Origin: a virus
IMG/VR virus record: IMGVR_UViG_3300047157_000197
Location: 186,001-250,000 of that record
Direction: 5' to 3' (one strand)
Length of the DNA: 64,000 nucleotides
The translations under genes were made by a program, and so were the position numbers. Below are positions 8,192 through 16,835 of this stretch, in pieces; within the stretch, counting starts at the first letter, position 1, and the number at the start of each line of letters is the position of its first letter. The notes under the pieces were generated by a model, which was not told the origin of the DNA, did not search any database, and saw only the letters and a program-made list of their open reading frames with translations.

Positions 8192-9828
8192 TGAGTGATA
8201 AACACTTTTACGAAAGAAGTAAGTTTTCCGAGTTTAAATCCAATACTACTTATCATCAGTTGTTAGAAATGACTGATGATGAGTTTGTGGTATGGGCTCG
8301 TTTACTCCGTAAAGAGGTTACTACACAATGGGATGAAAGAGGAACTCCACCAGTAATTGGTAGAGATGAAGATGGTATTATTGAAAAGTTTAAGAAACTT
8401 AAATCTAATCCATCTAATTATTGGATTAAAGATGTAACTGATGATACAGAATCATTGGGTATCATTAAAAACTTTAATAAAGATGCATCAGTTGTAAATC
8501 AGTTTTTTCCTACAATGTTAAAAACTAAGATATCAACAGGTAAATCTGCAGATGGTGGTTTATCTATTTATGACCATTTTTCAGACCCTACGTTAGAAGA
8601 TAAGTTTGTTAAAATAATGAAACGAGCAGTTAAAAGAGATTCAATGTACTCTTGGTCTCGTTCAATTGTTGATAAGAAAGATGAAAATCCTTTTTGGACT
8701 GGACAAAATATAGTTCAATTTGTAAAAGATGTTCATAATGATAAAGTTTTTAAAGGAAAATATAAAAATTTAAGTATTGTTCTTGCAAAGGCTAAATCAT
8801 CTACATTAGAAAATTATGGTACATTCAATGAAGAGTTTGTTGGATATGGTAATTTGTATATGTCTGCAGATGAAGTGAATAAATTAGTTGATGAGGGGTA
8901 TTTAAATACAACTCAAACTTCTAATTTAGGTGAGATAGTTGATTCAACAACATCTGATGCAGGAACTGTTACTACTTATAAATATTTAATTCGTTGGTAT
9001 GATAAAACAGATGGTATCTTTCCAAAAATATTACAAGTATTTAGATTAAGTTGTGGACAACCAGCAGTAAACTTCCCAGCATTAACTGCTAAATGGATTT
9101 ATGAAAACTATACTAAACATATAGATGATGATGAACCATTACATATTTATGATTCATCAAGTGGTTGGGGTGGTAGAATCTTAGGAGCAATGAGTTCTCG
9201 TAAGAAAATTCACTATGTTGGTACAGACCCTAATCCTGATAACTTCTTAAATGAAGAAGGTATTTCTCGTTATGAGTACATGGCTAAGTTTTATAATGAT
9301 AATTGTGTAGATGATTATTCAGATAAACTTACATCATTCTTTGATGTAACACCACAAGGTAACACCTATGAGTTATTTCAAAATGGTTCAGAATTAATCT
9401 CAAACAATCCTAAGTTTCAAAAGTATAAAGGTAAATTAGATATTTCATTTACTTCACCTCCTTACTTTAATAGAGAACAATATTCACAAGATGAGAATCA
9501 ATCGTTCAAAGCTTATGGTGAATATGAAGATTGGAGAGATAACTTTTTAAGACCTACTCTAACAACAATCTATGAATATCTTAAAAACGATAGATATATA
9601 CTATGGAATATTGCAGATATTAAAATCGGTAAATCAATTTACTATCCATTAGAACAAGATTCAATTGATATCTTAAATGAATTAGGTTGTGAATATAAAG
9701 GTAAACTTAAAATGTTAATGACACGAATGGTTGGATTAGACCCATCTAAGAGTGGAATAAAAAATTCAGTTCAATACGAAGGAAAGGCATATAAATTTGA
9801 ACCAATCTTCGTTTTTTATAAACCTTAA
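8191..9828 (+). CDS. DNA methyltransferase-like protein (TSPPY motif), paralogue 2
   Basis: Around residues 325-340 the protein has YDSSSGWGGRILGAMSS, a SAM-binding motif I variant, and around residue 415 SFTSPPYFNREQYS, the catalytic motif IV type. Both match the protein at 3610-4842, so the two are paralogues. This copy is larger (545 residues), with a roughly 300-residue N-terminal region that I do not recognise. The start is coupled to the clamp stop (TAATG). It may modify DNA during replication, given its position beside polymerase and clamp. Base specificity cannot be read by eye. Confidence 0.6.
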   Translation: MSDKHFYERSKFSEFKSNTTYHQLLEMTDDEFVVWARLLRKEVTTQWDERGTPPVIGRDEDGIIEKFKKLKSNPSNYWIKDVTDDTESLGIIKNFNKDASVVNQFFPTMLKTKISTGKSADGGLSIYDHFSDPTLEDKFVKIMKRAVKRDSMYSWSRSIVDKKDENPFWTGQNIVQFVKDVHNDKVFKGKYKNLSIVLAKAKSSTLENYGTFNEEFVGYGNLYMSADEVNKLVDEGYLNTTQTSNLGEIVDSTTSDAGTVTTYKYLIRWYDKTDGIFPKILQVFRLSCGQPAVNFPALTAKWIYENYTKHIDDDEPLHIYDSSSGWGGRILGAMSSRKKIHYVGTDPNPDNFLNEEGISRYEYMAKFYNDNCVDDYSDKLTSFFDVTPQGNTYELFQNGSELISNNPKFQKYKGKLDISFTSPPYFNREQYSQDENQSFKAYGEYEDWRDNFLRPTLTTIYEYLKNDRYILWNIADIKIGKSIYYPLEQDSIDILNELGCEYKGKLKMLMTRMVGLDPSKSGIKNSVQYEGKAYKFEPIFVFYKP

Positions 9829-9842
9829 ATACTTATACAAAG

Positions 9843-9980
9843 ATGAGTGAAACTTATATTATAAATTTTACAAATTACAAAGATAACAACTATTTTACAA
9901 ACTCTACAGCAACCGCTGATAGAGTAACTTTCTATAAAACAGATACTATTAATTTTAATAAAAACGAATGTCCTTCTTAG
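9843..9980 (+). CDS. Small protein of unknown function (45 aa)
   Basis: An ATG-initiated 45-codon frame begins 14 bases after the methyltransferase-like gene. The product is rich in Asn, Thr and Tyr and has no membrane segment. Its TAG stop lies inside the left arm of the structured element before the TonB-dependent receptor. I do not recognise it, and it could be a leader peptide or a chance frame. Confidence 0.4.
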   Translation: MSETYIINFTNYKDNNYFTNSTATADRVTFYKTDTINFNKNECPS

Positions 9981-10019
9981 TAACAGGACATAAAATACCT
10001 AATAGGTATAGGTTACTAA
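9977..10019 (+). promoter_or_regulatory. Structured leader upstream of the TonB-dependent receptor
   Basis: TTAGTAAC (9977-9984) pairs perfectly with GTTACTAA (10012-10019). Within it ATACCT (9995-10000) pairs with AGGTAT (10004-10009) around an AAT loop. No T-run follows, so it does not look like an intrinsic terminator. It ends 31 bases before the receptor start and may control its expression. Confidence 0.5.
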
Positions 10020-10050
10020 AATTTAACTTAATTAATTAAAAACAATTATT

Positions 10051-12759
10051 ATGAGAAAACTATTATTAGTTGGATTGATGCTCTTAATGAGTATCACTAC
10101 TTTTGCACAAATTAGTGGAAAAGTAATTGACAGCGAAACTAATGACCCTCTACCAGGAGCAACCATTATCGTTCAAGGAACGGCGGATGGAACTGTAACT
10201 GGTTTTGATGGAACATTTAGTATCGATGTTGAAGAAGGAACAATTCTTATTGTTTCTTACTTGGGTTATGAAACTGCTGAAATTTCAGCTGGTATTGATT
10301 CGGATATTATAGGATTATATCCTGATTTGAATCAACTAGGTGAAGTAGTAGTAACTTCTGGTGTAATTGATATTGCAAAGGTAAGAACAACTCCGGTTGC
10401 TGTATCTACAATTTCACCTGCAGAAATTGCTTTAAAAGTAGGTAACCAAGAGTTTCCTGAAATCATGAACAAAACTCCAGGAGTTTACGCTACCAAACAA
10501 GGTGGTGGTTATGGTGATTCAAGAATCTCTTTAAGAGGATTCGACCAAAGAAACACATCATTCCTTATCAATGGGCAACCAGTAAATGATATGGAAAATG
10601 GATGGGTATATTGGTCTAACTGGCAAGGTTTAACAGATGTTGCGAGTGGAATCCAATTACAAAGAGGCCTTGGTGCTTCAAGATTAGCAGTACCATCAGT
10701 AGGTGGTACTGTTTCTATTTTTACAAAGGCTGCAGAAGCTAAAAAGGGCTCATCTATACAACAATCAGTTGGTAACGATGGATACTTTAAAACTACTGCA
10801 GCAGTATCAACAGGATTAAATGATAATGGGTGGGCTACATCTGTGTTACTTTCTAAGTGGCAAGGTGATGGTTATATCTATAACACAAAAGGAGAGGGTT
10901 ACACTTACTTCTTTGCGTTAGGATATGCACCTGAAGATTCAGACCATTCTGTTAACTTTTCTTTCTTAGGTGCTGGACAATGGCATCATCAAAGAGATGT
11001 ATGGGTTTCTATTAGAGATTACCAAAACTTTGGTAGTGAAGGAATCGATAGAAGATGGAATTCCAATGGTGGTGTTTTAAATGGTGAAGAATTCTCAATG
11101 AGAAGAAACTTCTATAACAAACCATTAGCAACATTAAATTGGGATTGGGAAATCAACGATAACCTTAAACTAGCTACATCATTATATGGTTCAGCTGGTA
11201 GAGGTGGTGGAACAGGACCAAGAGGTAGAAATTACTACAACTCGGAAACTGATATCTTACCTTTCAGAAAAGACCTTACAGAACACTACTTAGAAAATGG
11301 TAGAGGTTCAAGAACTCCTGAAGGATTTATTGATTTTGATGCAGTTGTTGCATTTAACCAATCAAACACAGACCCATATAGTGGTGATTTACCATTTGCT
11401 GGTCAGTTAATTGGTTCTAATGGATTCCAAGATGATGGTGTTAATAGAAGTGCACTTGTAAGAAGAGCATCTATGAACTCTCATGACTGGGTTGGAGCAA
11501 TTTCTAACTTAGAATATGAAAGTGGTGATTGGAAATACTCAATAGGAGTAGATTTAAGAAACTACACAGGTTATCATTATAGAACTATAAATAACCTAAT
11601 GGGATTAGATGGATATTACTCAACGGGTAATAAGAATTCTGCTGGTCAGATTATCAACACTACAATCGAAGCTTCTCCGTTCAATGATACAGGTATCAGA
11701 GGACCGAAGATAGATTATTATAATGTTGGTAAAGTTGGATGGCAAGGATTAAATGGTTTAGTTGAATATAACAACGAAACTATTTCAGCTGTATTACAAG
11801 TAGGTGGTTCTAATCAATCTTTCCAAAGAATTGATTACTTTGACCAACCAGGTAATCCAGAATCAGATACTAAGAATGTAGATGGTGGATACATCAAAGG
11901 TGGTGCAAACTACAATATTGATGAGAAACAAAACGTATTCTTTAATGCTGGTGTGATTTCAAGACAACCACAATTCGGTGCTGTATTCCCTAACTATGGA
12001 AATGCAATCAACGAAGATTTACAAAACGAAGAAATTAAATCATTCGAATTAGGATATGGTTTCATTGGTAGTAACTTTAAAGTTAATGTTAATGCATATT
12101 CAACAGTATGGGGTAATAGATTCGTTCAAAGAAGTTTATCTAACCAACAAGGTGTAGATGGTTCAGCTCAATTTAAAGATATCGATGTATCACACAAAGG
12201 TATTGAAATTGAAACTTCTTATAACCCAACAGATAAGTTGAGATTAAAAGGTATGTTATCAATCGGTGATTGGAAATATACTAAAGATTTCGATGCAGAA
12301 TTATTTGATGATAATCAACAATCAATCGGTACAGGTACATTATACCTAAAAGATGCTAAGGTAGGAGATGCTGCTCAGTTCACATCTTACTTCGAGGCGG
12401 ATTACCAAGTATTCGATAAACTAAGAGTTGATTTAGGATATAGATTTGTTGATGGATTATATGCTGATTATTCAATTACAGATTCAGAATTTACTCAACC
12501 TGGTAACAAGGGAGCTTTAAAATTACCATCTTATGGATTGGCTGATTTAGGAGCAACTTACAGATTTGATTTATTCGGAAATAGTAGTTCGTTTAGAGTT
12601 AATGTAAATAACTTGTTTGATACTTACTACATAGCAGAATCTAATACTAATATTCATGCTGGAGATGCTTCAGAAACATGGAATGGTGTAGATACAAGAA
12701 ACTCAGTATGGTTCGGATTCGGACGTACTTTCAATGCTTCTCTAAAAGTAAGATTCTAA
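10051..12759 (+). CDS. TonB-dependent outer-membrane receptor
   Basis: The protein has a signal peptide (residues 1-20, cleavage after TTFA), then a carboxypeptidase-regulatory-like beta domain (about 21-105; ISGKVIDSETNDPLPGA, DGTFSID), a plug domain (about 110-230; INGQPVNDM, LQRGLGASRLAVPSVGGTVSI) and a long beta-barrel to the terminal Phe902. These are hallmarks of Bacteroidetes TonB-dependent receptors, which import siderophores, vitamins or glycans with energy from TonB-ExbBD. It appears intact and full length. Its position between replication genes, with a structured leader before it and a strong terminator after it, suggests a self-contained inserted unit. The substrate is unknown. 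Confidence 0.93.
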   Translation: MRKLLLVGLMLLMSITTFAQISGKVIDSETNDPLPGATIIVQGTADGTVTGFDGTFSIDVEEGTILIVSYLGYETAEISAGIDSDIIGLYPDLNQLGEVVVTSGVIDIAKVRTTPVAVSTISPAEIALKVGNQEFPEIMNKTPGVYATKQGGGYGDSRISLRGFDQRNTSFLINGQPVNDMENGWVYWSNWQGLTDVASGIQLQRGLGASRLAVPSVGGTVSIFTKAAEAKKGSSIQQSVGNDGYFKTTAAVSTGLNDNGWATSVLLSKWQGDGYIYNTKGEGYTYFFALGYAPEDSDHSVNFSFLGAGQWHHQRDVWVSIRDYQNFGSEGIDRRWNSNGGVLNGEEFSMRRNFYNKPLATLNWDWEINDNLKLATSLYGSAGRGGGTGPRGRNYYNSETDILPFRKDLTEHYLENGRGSRTPEGFIDFDAVVAFNQSNTDPYSGDLPFAGQLIGSNGFQDDGVNRSALVRRASMNSHDWVGAISNLEYESGDWKYSIGVDLRNYTGYHYRTINNLMGLDGYYSTGNKNSAGQIINTTIEASPFNDTGIRGPKIDYYNVGKVGWQGLNGLVEYNNETISAVLQVGGSNQSFQRIDYFDQPGNPESDTKNVDGGYIKGGANYNIDEKQNVFFNAGVISRQPQFGAVFPNYGNAINEDLQNEEIKSFELGYGFIGSNFKVNVNAYSTVWGNRFVQRSLSNQQGVDGSAQFKDIDVSHKGIEIETSYNPTDKLRLKGMLSIGDWKYTKDFDAELFDDNQQSIGTGTLYLKDAKVGDAAQFTSYFEADYQVFDKLRVDLGYRFVDGLYADYSITDSEFTQPGNKGALKLPSYGLADLGATYRFDLFGNSSSFRVNVNNLFDTYYIAESNTNIHAGDASETWNGVDTRNSVWFGFGRTFNASLKVRF

Positions 12760-12771
12760 AACTTATAAAAT

Positions 12772-12797
12772 AAGGGGGATTAATTTCCCCCTTTTTT
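12772..12797 (+). terminator. Rho-independent terminator after the TonB-dependent receptor
   Basis: AAGGGGGA (12772-12779) pairs with TCCCCCTT (12786-12793) around a six-base loop, followed by a T-run to 12797. It is the clearest intrinsic terminator in the window. Confidence 0.92.
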
Positions 12798-12826
12798 ATT
12801 ATCACAAGTTTCATAAAAATTAAAAA

Positions 12827-13372
12827 ATGAGTAAATTAATAAACCTCTTCGGTGGACCTGGTATTGGGAAATCCTCAATAGCAAATGGTATCACTTACAA
12901 ACTCAAAAAGAAACATATAAGTTGTAACAATCCTTATGAATTCCCAAAGAAATTAGCTTGGGACCAAAACATACCAGCAATATCAGACCAACTTTATGTA
13001 TTTGCAAACCAACATAGAGGAATAGCAGAATGTTATGGTAAAGTAGATTATATAGTGATTGATTCACCAATTATGTTTTCTACAATTTATCATAGATATT
13101 ATACAAAAGGATATCCTGCTGAATTTTATGGAGAACCTTTCCATAATTTAGTTATTGATTTACATAGAAAATATGATAGTATCAATATCTTATTAGAACG
13201 AGGTGAAACAATACACAATGATGATGAACGATTCCAAGATTATCAGCAATCACTAGAAATTGATAAATTGTGTAAAAAAATATTAGAAGAAAACAAAATT
13301 CCTTACCATACAATTAAGGTTGATGGTAAAACAGTAAAAAAAGTTATGAAATTATTAGGAAATACCAAATAA
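12827..13372 (+). CDS. P-loop nucleotide kinase-like protein
   Basis: Residues 8-17 form a Walker A loop, FGGPGIGKSS, and YIVIDSP (about residues 74-80) looks like Walker B. The size (181 residues) and the pattern resemble AAA_28-type or nucleoside-monophosphate kinases carried by T4-like phages. It may phosphorylate dNMPs, possibly a modified dCMP if the 572-1270 protein makes one; this is inference. It is the first gene after the receptor terminator, with an A-rich leader and no obvious -33/-7 promoter. Its end overlaps the second copy of the 42-bp promoter repeat. Confidence 0.65.
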   Translation: MSKLINLFGGPGIGKSSIANGITYKLKKKHISCNNPYEFPKKLAWDQNIPAISDQLYVFANQHRGIAECYGKVDYIVIDSPIMFSTIYHRYYTKGYPAEFYGEPFHNLVIDLHRKYDSINILLERGETIHNDDERFQDYQQSLEIDKLCKKILEENKIPYHTIKVDGKTVKKVMKLLGNTK

Positions 13373-13386
13373 ATTTCGTATATTTG
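13355..13386 (+). promoter_or_regulatory. Bacteroidetes-like promoter P4
   Basis: TATATTTG at 13379-13386 lies 20 bases after a weak -33 match (TTAG, 13355-13358). The dyad TTTGT-ATA-ACAAA (13383-13395) follows as in P1. It precedes the gene at 13410. Confidence 0.65.
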
Positions 13387-13399
13387 TATAACAAATAAA
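13358..13399 (+). repeat. 42-bp direct repeat, copy 2 (promoter repeat)
   Basis: Identical to 54-95. Here the repeat also encodes the last codons and the stop (TAA at 13370-13372) of the kinase gene, so sequence around a promoter has been copied or converted between two loci. Confidence 0.85.
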
Positions 13400-13409
13400 A
13401 ATAGATAAA

Positions 13410-13625
13410 ATGGCAAACTTACAAGAAATCGCAAAAAAGTTTAGAATCTCAGATAATTTTCTAAATTCAAAAGAAGATGGGTTACTAATAGTAGCATCAT
13501 CATTACAAGACATTATAGGAGAAATGAACTCTGGTCAAATAGACAGAAACAAGAAAGAATCTCTAATAGAAAAATTAGAAAGATTAACATCATTTTGTAA
13601 AGAAGTAAAAAACTCTACATTCTAA
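13410..13625 (+). CDS. Small helical protein of unknown function (71 aa)
   Basis: I do not recognise it. The sequence looks almost wholly helical and charged (LIEKLERLTSFCKEVK near the end), with no signal peptide or membrane segment. It opens the clamp-loader operon behind promoter P4 and ends one base before the gp44-like gene, so a replication-related role is possible. Confidence 0.65.
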   Translation: MANLQEIAKKFRISDNFLNSKEDGLLIVASSLQDIIGEMNSGQIDRNKKESLIEKLERLTSFCKEVKNSTF

Positions 13626-13626
13626 A

Positions 13627-14577
13627 ATGGCATTTTTCGAGGATAATAACACAACTAAGAAGGTAAACAACTCTCTATGGGTAGAGAAGTATAGACCGTC
13701 TAAACTAACAGAATACGTTGGTAATGAACATTTAAAGGATAAGGTAAAGGATTATCTTGAAAGTGGAGAAATCCCTCATCTTTTATTCTTCGGTAAAGCT
13801 GGAACAGGTAAAACAACTCTAGCTAAGTTAATTGTAAATTCAATTGATTGTGACCATATCATTATAAATGCATCTGATGAAAACAATGTAGATACAGTTC
13901 GTAATAAAGTAAAGGGATTTGCTTCAACTGTTGGTTTCAAAGATATGAAAATAATCATACTTGATGAGTTTGATTATATGACACCAAACGCACAGGCAAT
14001 CCTAAGAAACTTAATGGAAACGTTTTCAAGACATTGTAGATTTATCCTAACTTGTAATTATGTTGAGAAAGTAATCTCACCAATTAGAAGTAGAACACAA
14101 GAGTTTCAGATTGTACCTCCAACTAAAAAAGATGTTGCAATCCAAATCTCACAGATTTTAGGTAAAGAAGTTGTAAGTTTTCAACCAAAAGACCTTGTAC
14201 CTATCATTGATAGTTCATATCCTGATATTAGAAAGATTATTAATACTTGTCAGTTAAATTCATCTAAAGGACAGCTAAAACTTGATACAACCTCTGTAAT
14301 TGATTCTGATTTAAAATCAAAGGTAGTTGAGATTATTAAGGGAAATGATTCCAAACCTAACAAGTGGAAAAATATTAGACAAGCAGTTGCTGATTCTCGT
14401 ACACAAGATTTCACAGAACTTTATACATTCTTATATGAAAAGGTAGATGAGTATGGTGGTTCAAATACATCTAATATAATATTAATCTTATCAGAATCAC
14501 AACACAAAGATGCATTAGTAGTAGATAAAGAAATTACTTTTATGTCTTGTATAATTCAAATAATAGGAATACTGTAA
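13627..14577 (+). CDS. 44: Clamp loader large subunit (T4 gp44-like AAA+ ATPase)
   Basis: The N-terminus VEKYRPSKLTEYVGNEH is the standard opening of RFC/gp44 ATPases. Walker A is FGKAGTGKTTLAK (about residues 55-67), Walker B is IILDEFD (about 110-116) and the arginine-finger region PIRSRTQEF lies near 152-160. The 316-residue length matches T4 gp44 (319). It opens the sliding clamp and loads it on DNA together with the gp62-like subunit encoded downstream. It lies one base after the previous gene. Confidence 0.95.
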   Translation: MAFFEDNNTTKKVNNSLWVEKYRPSKLTEYVGNEHLKDKVKDYLESGEIPHLLFFGKAGTGKTTLAKLIVNSIDCDHIIINASDENNVDTVRNKVKGFASTVGFKDMKIIILDEFDYMTPNAQAILRNLMETFSRHCRFILTCNYVEKVISPIRSRTQEFQIVPPTKKDVAIQISQILGKEVVSFQPKDLVPIIDSSYPDIRKIINTCQLNSSKGQLKLDTTSVIDSDLKSKVVEIIKGNDSKPNKWKNIRQAVADSRTQDFTELYTFLYEKVDEYGGSNTSNIILILSESQHKDALVVDKEITFMSCIIQIIGIL

Positions 14578-14588
14578 CTATATAAATT

Positions 14589-14807
14589 ATGAAGTACGAC
14601 CATGATAATCCACTTACTGAAGAAGCATTAGAAATATTAGGAAAAGAAGATTTCGATTCTTTTCTTGAATATCTTGATGGAATGTCAGAGTATAAGAAAA
14701 GAAAAAAAAATCCAAGAGTACAAGAACATAAAGAAAAAAAACGAGAAGTTCTTAGAAAAACTGGTATAACAAAAATTAAAACAAATCGTGACCAATGGTT
14801 CGATTAA
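14589..14807 (+). CDS. Small charged protein of unknown function (72 aa)
   Basis: The product is strongly charged, with an acidic first half (LTEEALEILGKEDFDSFLEYL) that is probably helical and a lysine/arginine-rich second half. No known motif is seen. It lies between the two clamp-loader genes with short spacers, so it may act with replication proteins. Confidence 0.65.
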   Translation: MKYDHDNPLTEEALEILGKEDFDSFLEYLDGMSEYKKRKKNPRVQEHKEKKREVLRKTGITKIKTNRDQWFD

Positions 14808-14818
14808 ATAAATAAATT

Positions 14819-15085
14819 ATGGCAAAAATAGTAGGAATGAATGGTGGTAATCAACCACATCAACAACCAAAAGTAGACTTAAAACAAGCTAAAGAAATGG
14901 TTTGTACAAGTGGTGAATGTGATGGAAGTGTATTCATACAAGGAACTAAATTTCTGAAGTTATCAAAGATAGCAACAGGACAACCTAAAGATGCAATCAT
15001 ACCAGTAGAATTATATCTATGTGGGGATTGTGGTGAAATAAACTCAGATTTATTACCTGATGAGTTAAAACCAATTATATCATAA
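14819..15085 (+). CDS. Small zinc-ribbon-like protein (88 aa)
   Basis: Two cysteine pairs are visible: CTSGEC near residues 29-34 and CGDCGE near 68-73, a spacing suited to a small zinc ribbon. Small Cys-rich proteins beside clamp-loader genes occur in marine T4-like phages, but I know of no assigned function. It lies one base before the gp62-like gene and after an A-rich leader. Confidence 0.65.
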   Translation: MAKIVGMNGGNQPHQQPKVDLKQAKEMVCTSGECDGSVFIQGTKFLKLSKIATGQPKDAIIPVELYLCGDCGEINSDLLPDELKPIIS

Positions 15086-15086
15086 A

Positions 15087-15536
15087 ATGGCTAAATCTTT
15101 ATTTGACCACATAAAGGCAGTAACACAATTTCAAGACCCAAAGTATTGGGATAAACTTGAAGATAGTGATAAGAAAACTTGGAGTAACTATATGGTACAT
15201 CGTTTTCTTTCTATGAATTCCGATTGGATACAAGTTCTTTCTGAGATACAACCATATACTCAAACATTAGAACCTAAGCAGTTATATCTTGCCTTAATTG
15301 GATTAATTCCAAAAGGTAGGTATTATTTAAAATATACTAAAGGAAAGCGAGAAACTAAATATGAAAGTTTTTTATTAGAACTGATTATTCAAGATTTTCA
15401 ATGTTCTTCATTAGAAGCGTTTGATTATTGTGAAATCCTTTATTCAACAAAAGAAGGTAGAGAAAATATCAAATATATGTGTGAGAAATATGGTATTGAT
15501 AAAAAACAAATTACAAAATTAAAATTAAAGGTATGA
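15087..15536 (+). CDS. 62: Clamp loader small subunit (T4 gp62-like)
   Basis: The middle of the protein, LIGLIPKGRYYLKYTKG followed by LLELIIQDFQCSSLEAFDYCEIL, matches the arrangement around AVPRGKRYGKW and the following helices of T4 gp62. At 149 residues it is shorter than T4 gp62 (187). Gp62 is the non-ATPase partner of gp44 in the clamp loader. Position in the same operon as the gp44-like gene supports the call. The stop overlaps the next start (ATGA). Confidence 0.75.
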   Translation: MAKSLFDHIKAVTQFQDPKYWDKLEDSDKKTWSNYMVHRFLSMNSDWIQVLSEIQPYTQTLEPKQLYLALIGLIPKGRYYLKYTKGKRETKYESFLLELIIQDFQCSSLEAFDYCEILYSTKEGRENIKYMCEKYGIDKKQITKLKLKV

Positions 15537-16780
15537 GTTCAACCTATTGTAAGTTACCTTTTTTACATTTATACTCTCAACCAGATGGTGAATTAAAACC
15601 TTGTTGTATTGCAGGAGGTTTTGAAGAATCAGTTAATCTGAAAAAAATGAGTATAGAATCTGCTTTTAACTCATCTCAAATGAAAGAGTTAAGAAAAGAT
15701 ATGATAAATGGTAAACGAAACAAAGTTTGTGATGTATGTTATAAAAGAGAAGATAGTACAGGTCATTCCCCAAGAATAGATTTTAATAATAATCCACTTT
15801 GGATACAACCAAAATTAGAAGAAGATTATTCAGTTCCTTCCGATTTTCAACACATTGATATTAGATTTTCTAATTTATGTAATTTTAAATGTAGAATGTG
15901 TAATCATGATTTTTCATCTAATTGGTATGATGATTTTAAAAAATTAAAACCAAATGATGGTATTGAAAAAAAATCAAGAGTACTAAAAGTTACCGAAACC
16001 ATTGTTGAAGATTTAATCCCTCATTTAAGTAACATTAAAAGTTTCTACTTTGCAGGTGGAGAACCTCTAATAATGCCAGAACATTATAAGATTTTAAGAC
16101 ATCTATATGATACAATGAAACCGTATCAGATGTTAATTAATGGGAAACAAAAGAAAGTAAGAAATTTATCAATACATTATAATACTAATTTATCAGTAAT
16201 AAAATACGATGAACAAAGTTTAATTGATTTGTGGCAAGGATTTAGTAGAGTTTATTTATCTATATCATGTGATGGTGTTAATGAGGTAGGAGAATATCAG
16301 AGAACGGGTTTTAATACTAAAAGGTTTGATGATAATTTAGAAATAATAAAAAAGTATGCAGAACCAAAAGCTGTTTACAAAGGTGGAGTGGGTTTAATGT
16401 ATGGGTTTCAATATACAACTACTATAATGAATGTATATCATATATTTGATTTTATAGATTATATGTTAGAAAAAAACCACATAACTTCACCAGAACAAAT
16501 TGATTTCTATTACGCATGGTCTCCACTAGAATTTTCATTATCTCAAATATCAGATGAGGAAAAAGAAAAAATCACAACTTTTATAAATAAAAATAAAGAA
16601 AAATATACTGAAAAAACTCAAAATGAACTAAATGGAATCATAGAATTTATGAGTTCAAATATGGTAGTAAATGATGCAGAGGTATCTGAGTTAATGAGGT
16701 ATGATTATATAAAAGGAATTGAAGAATTACAAGGTGGTAACTTTGAAGATATATCTCCTGTAAAAATAACCTCACAATAA
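15533..16780 (+). CDS. Radical SAM protein with twitch-like N-terminus
   Basis: The radical SAM cluster motif CNFKCRMC (CxxxCxxC) lies near residues 117-124. AGGEPL near 182-187 is the GGEP motif that helps bind SAM. The N-terminus has YCKLPF and later KPCC (about residues 21-24), and CDVCYKR near 67-73, a Cys arrangement seen in twitch/SPASM-type proteins of phages. Such enzymes cleave SAM to a 5'-deoxyadenosyl radical; the substrate is unknown. The start is coupled to the gp62-like stop (ATGA). A second radical SAM protein with a similar N-terminus lies at 52460. Confidence 0.8.
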   Translation: MSSTYCKLPFLHLYSQPDGELKPCCIAGGFEESVNLKKMSIESAFNSSQMKELRKDMINGKRNKVCDVCYKREDSTGHSPRIDFNNNPLWIQPKLEEDYSVPSDFQHIDIRFSNLCNFKCRMCNHDFSSNWYDDFKKLKPNDGIEKKSRVLKVTETIVEDLIPHLSNIKSFYFAGGEPLIMPEHYKILRHLYDTMKPYQMLINGKQKKVRNLSIHYNTNLSVIKYDEQSLIDLWQGFSRVYLSISCDGVNEVGEYQRTGFNTKRFDDNLEIIKKYAEPKAVYKGGVGLMYGFQYTTTIMNVYHIFDFIDYMLEKNHITSPEQIDFYYAWSPLEFSLSQISDEEKEKITTFINKNKEKYTEKTQNELNGIIEFMSSNMVVNDAEVSELMRYDYIKGIEELQGGNFEDISPVKITSQ

Positions 16781-16812
16781 TTAGGATTTCTCATTTATTT
16801 TTCGTATATTTA
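16781..16812 (+). promoter_or_regulatory. Bacteroidetes-like promoter P5
   Basis: TTAG at 16781-16784, a 20-base spacer and TATATTTA at 16805-16812. The dyad TTTAC-ATA-GTAAA (16809-16821) follows. The site precedes the nuclease gene at 16836. Confidence 0.72.
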
Positions 16813-16835
16813 CATAGTAAATAAAACATAAAAGT

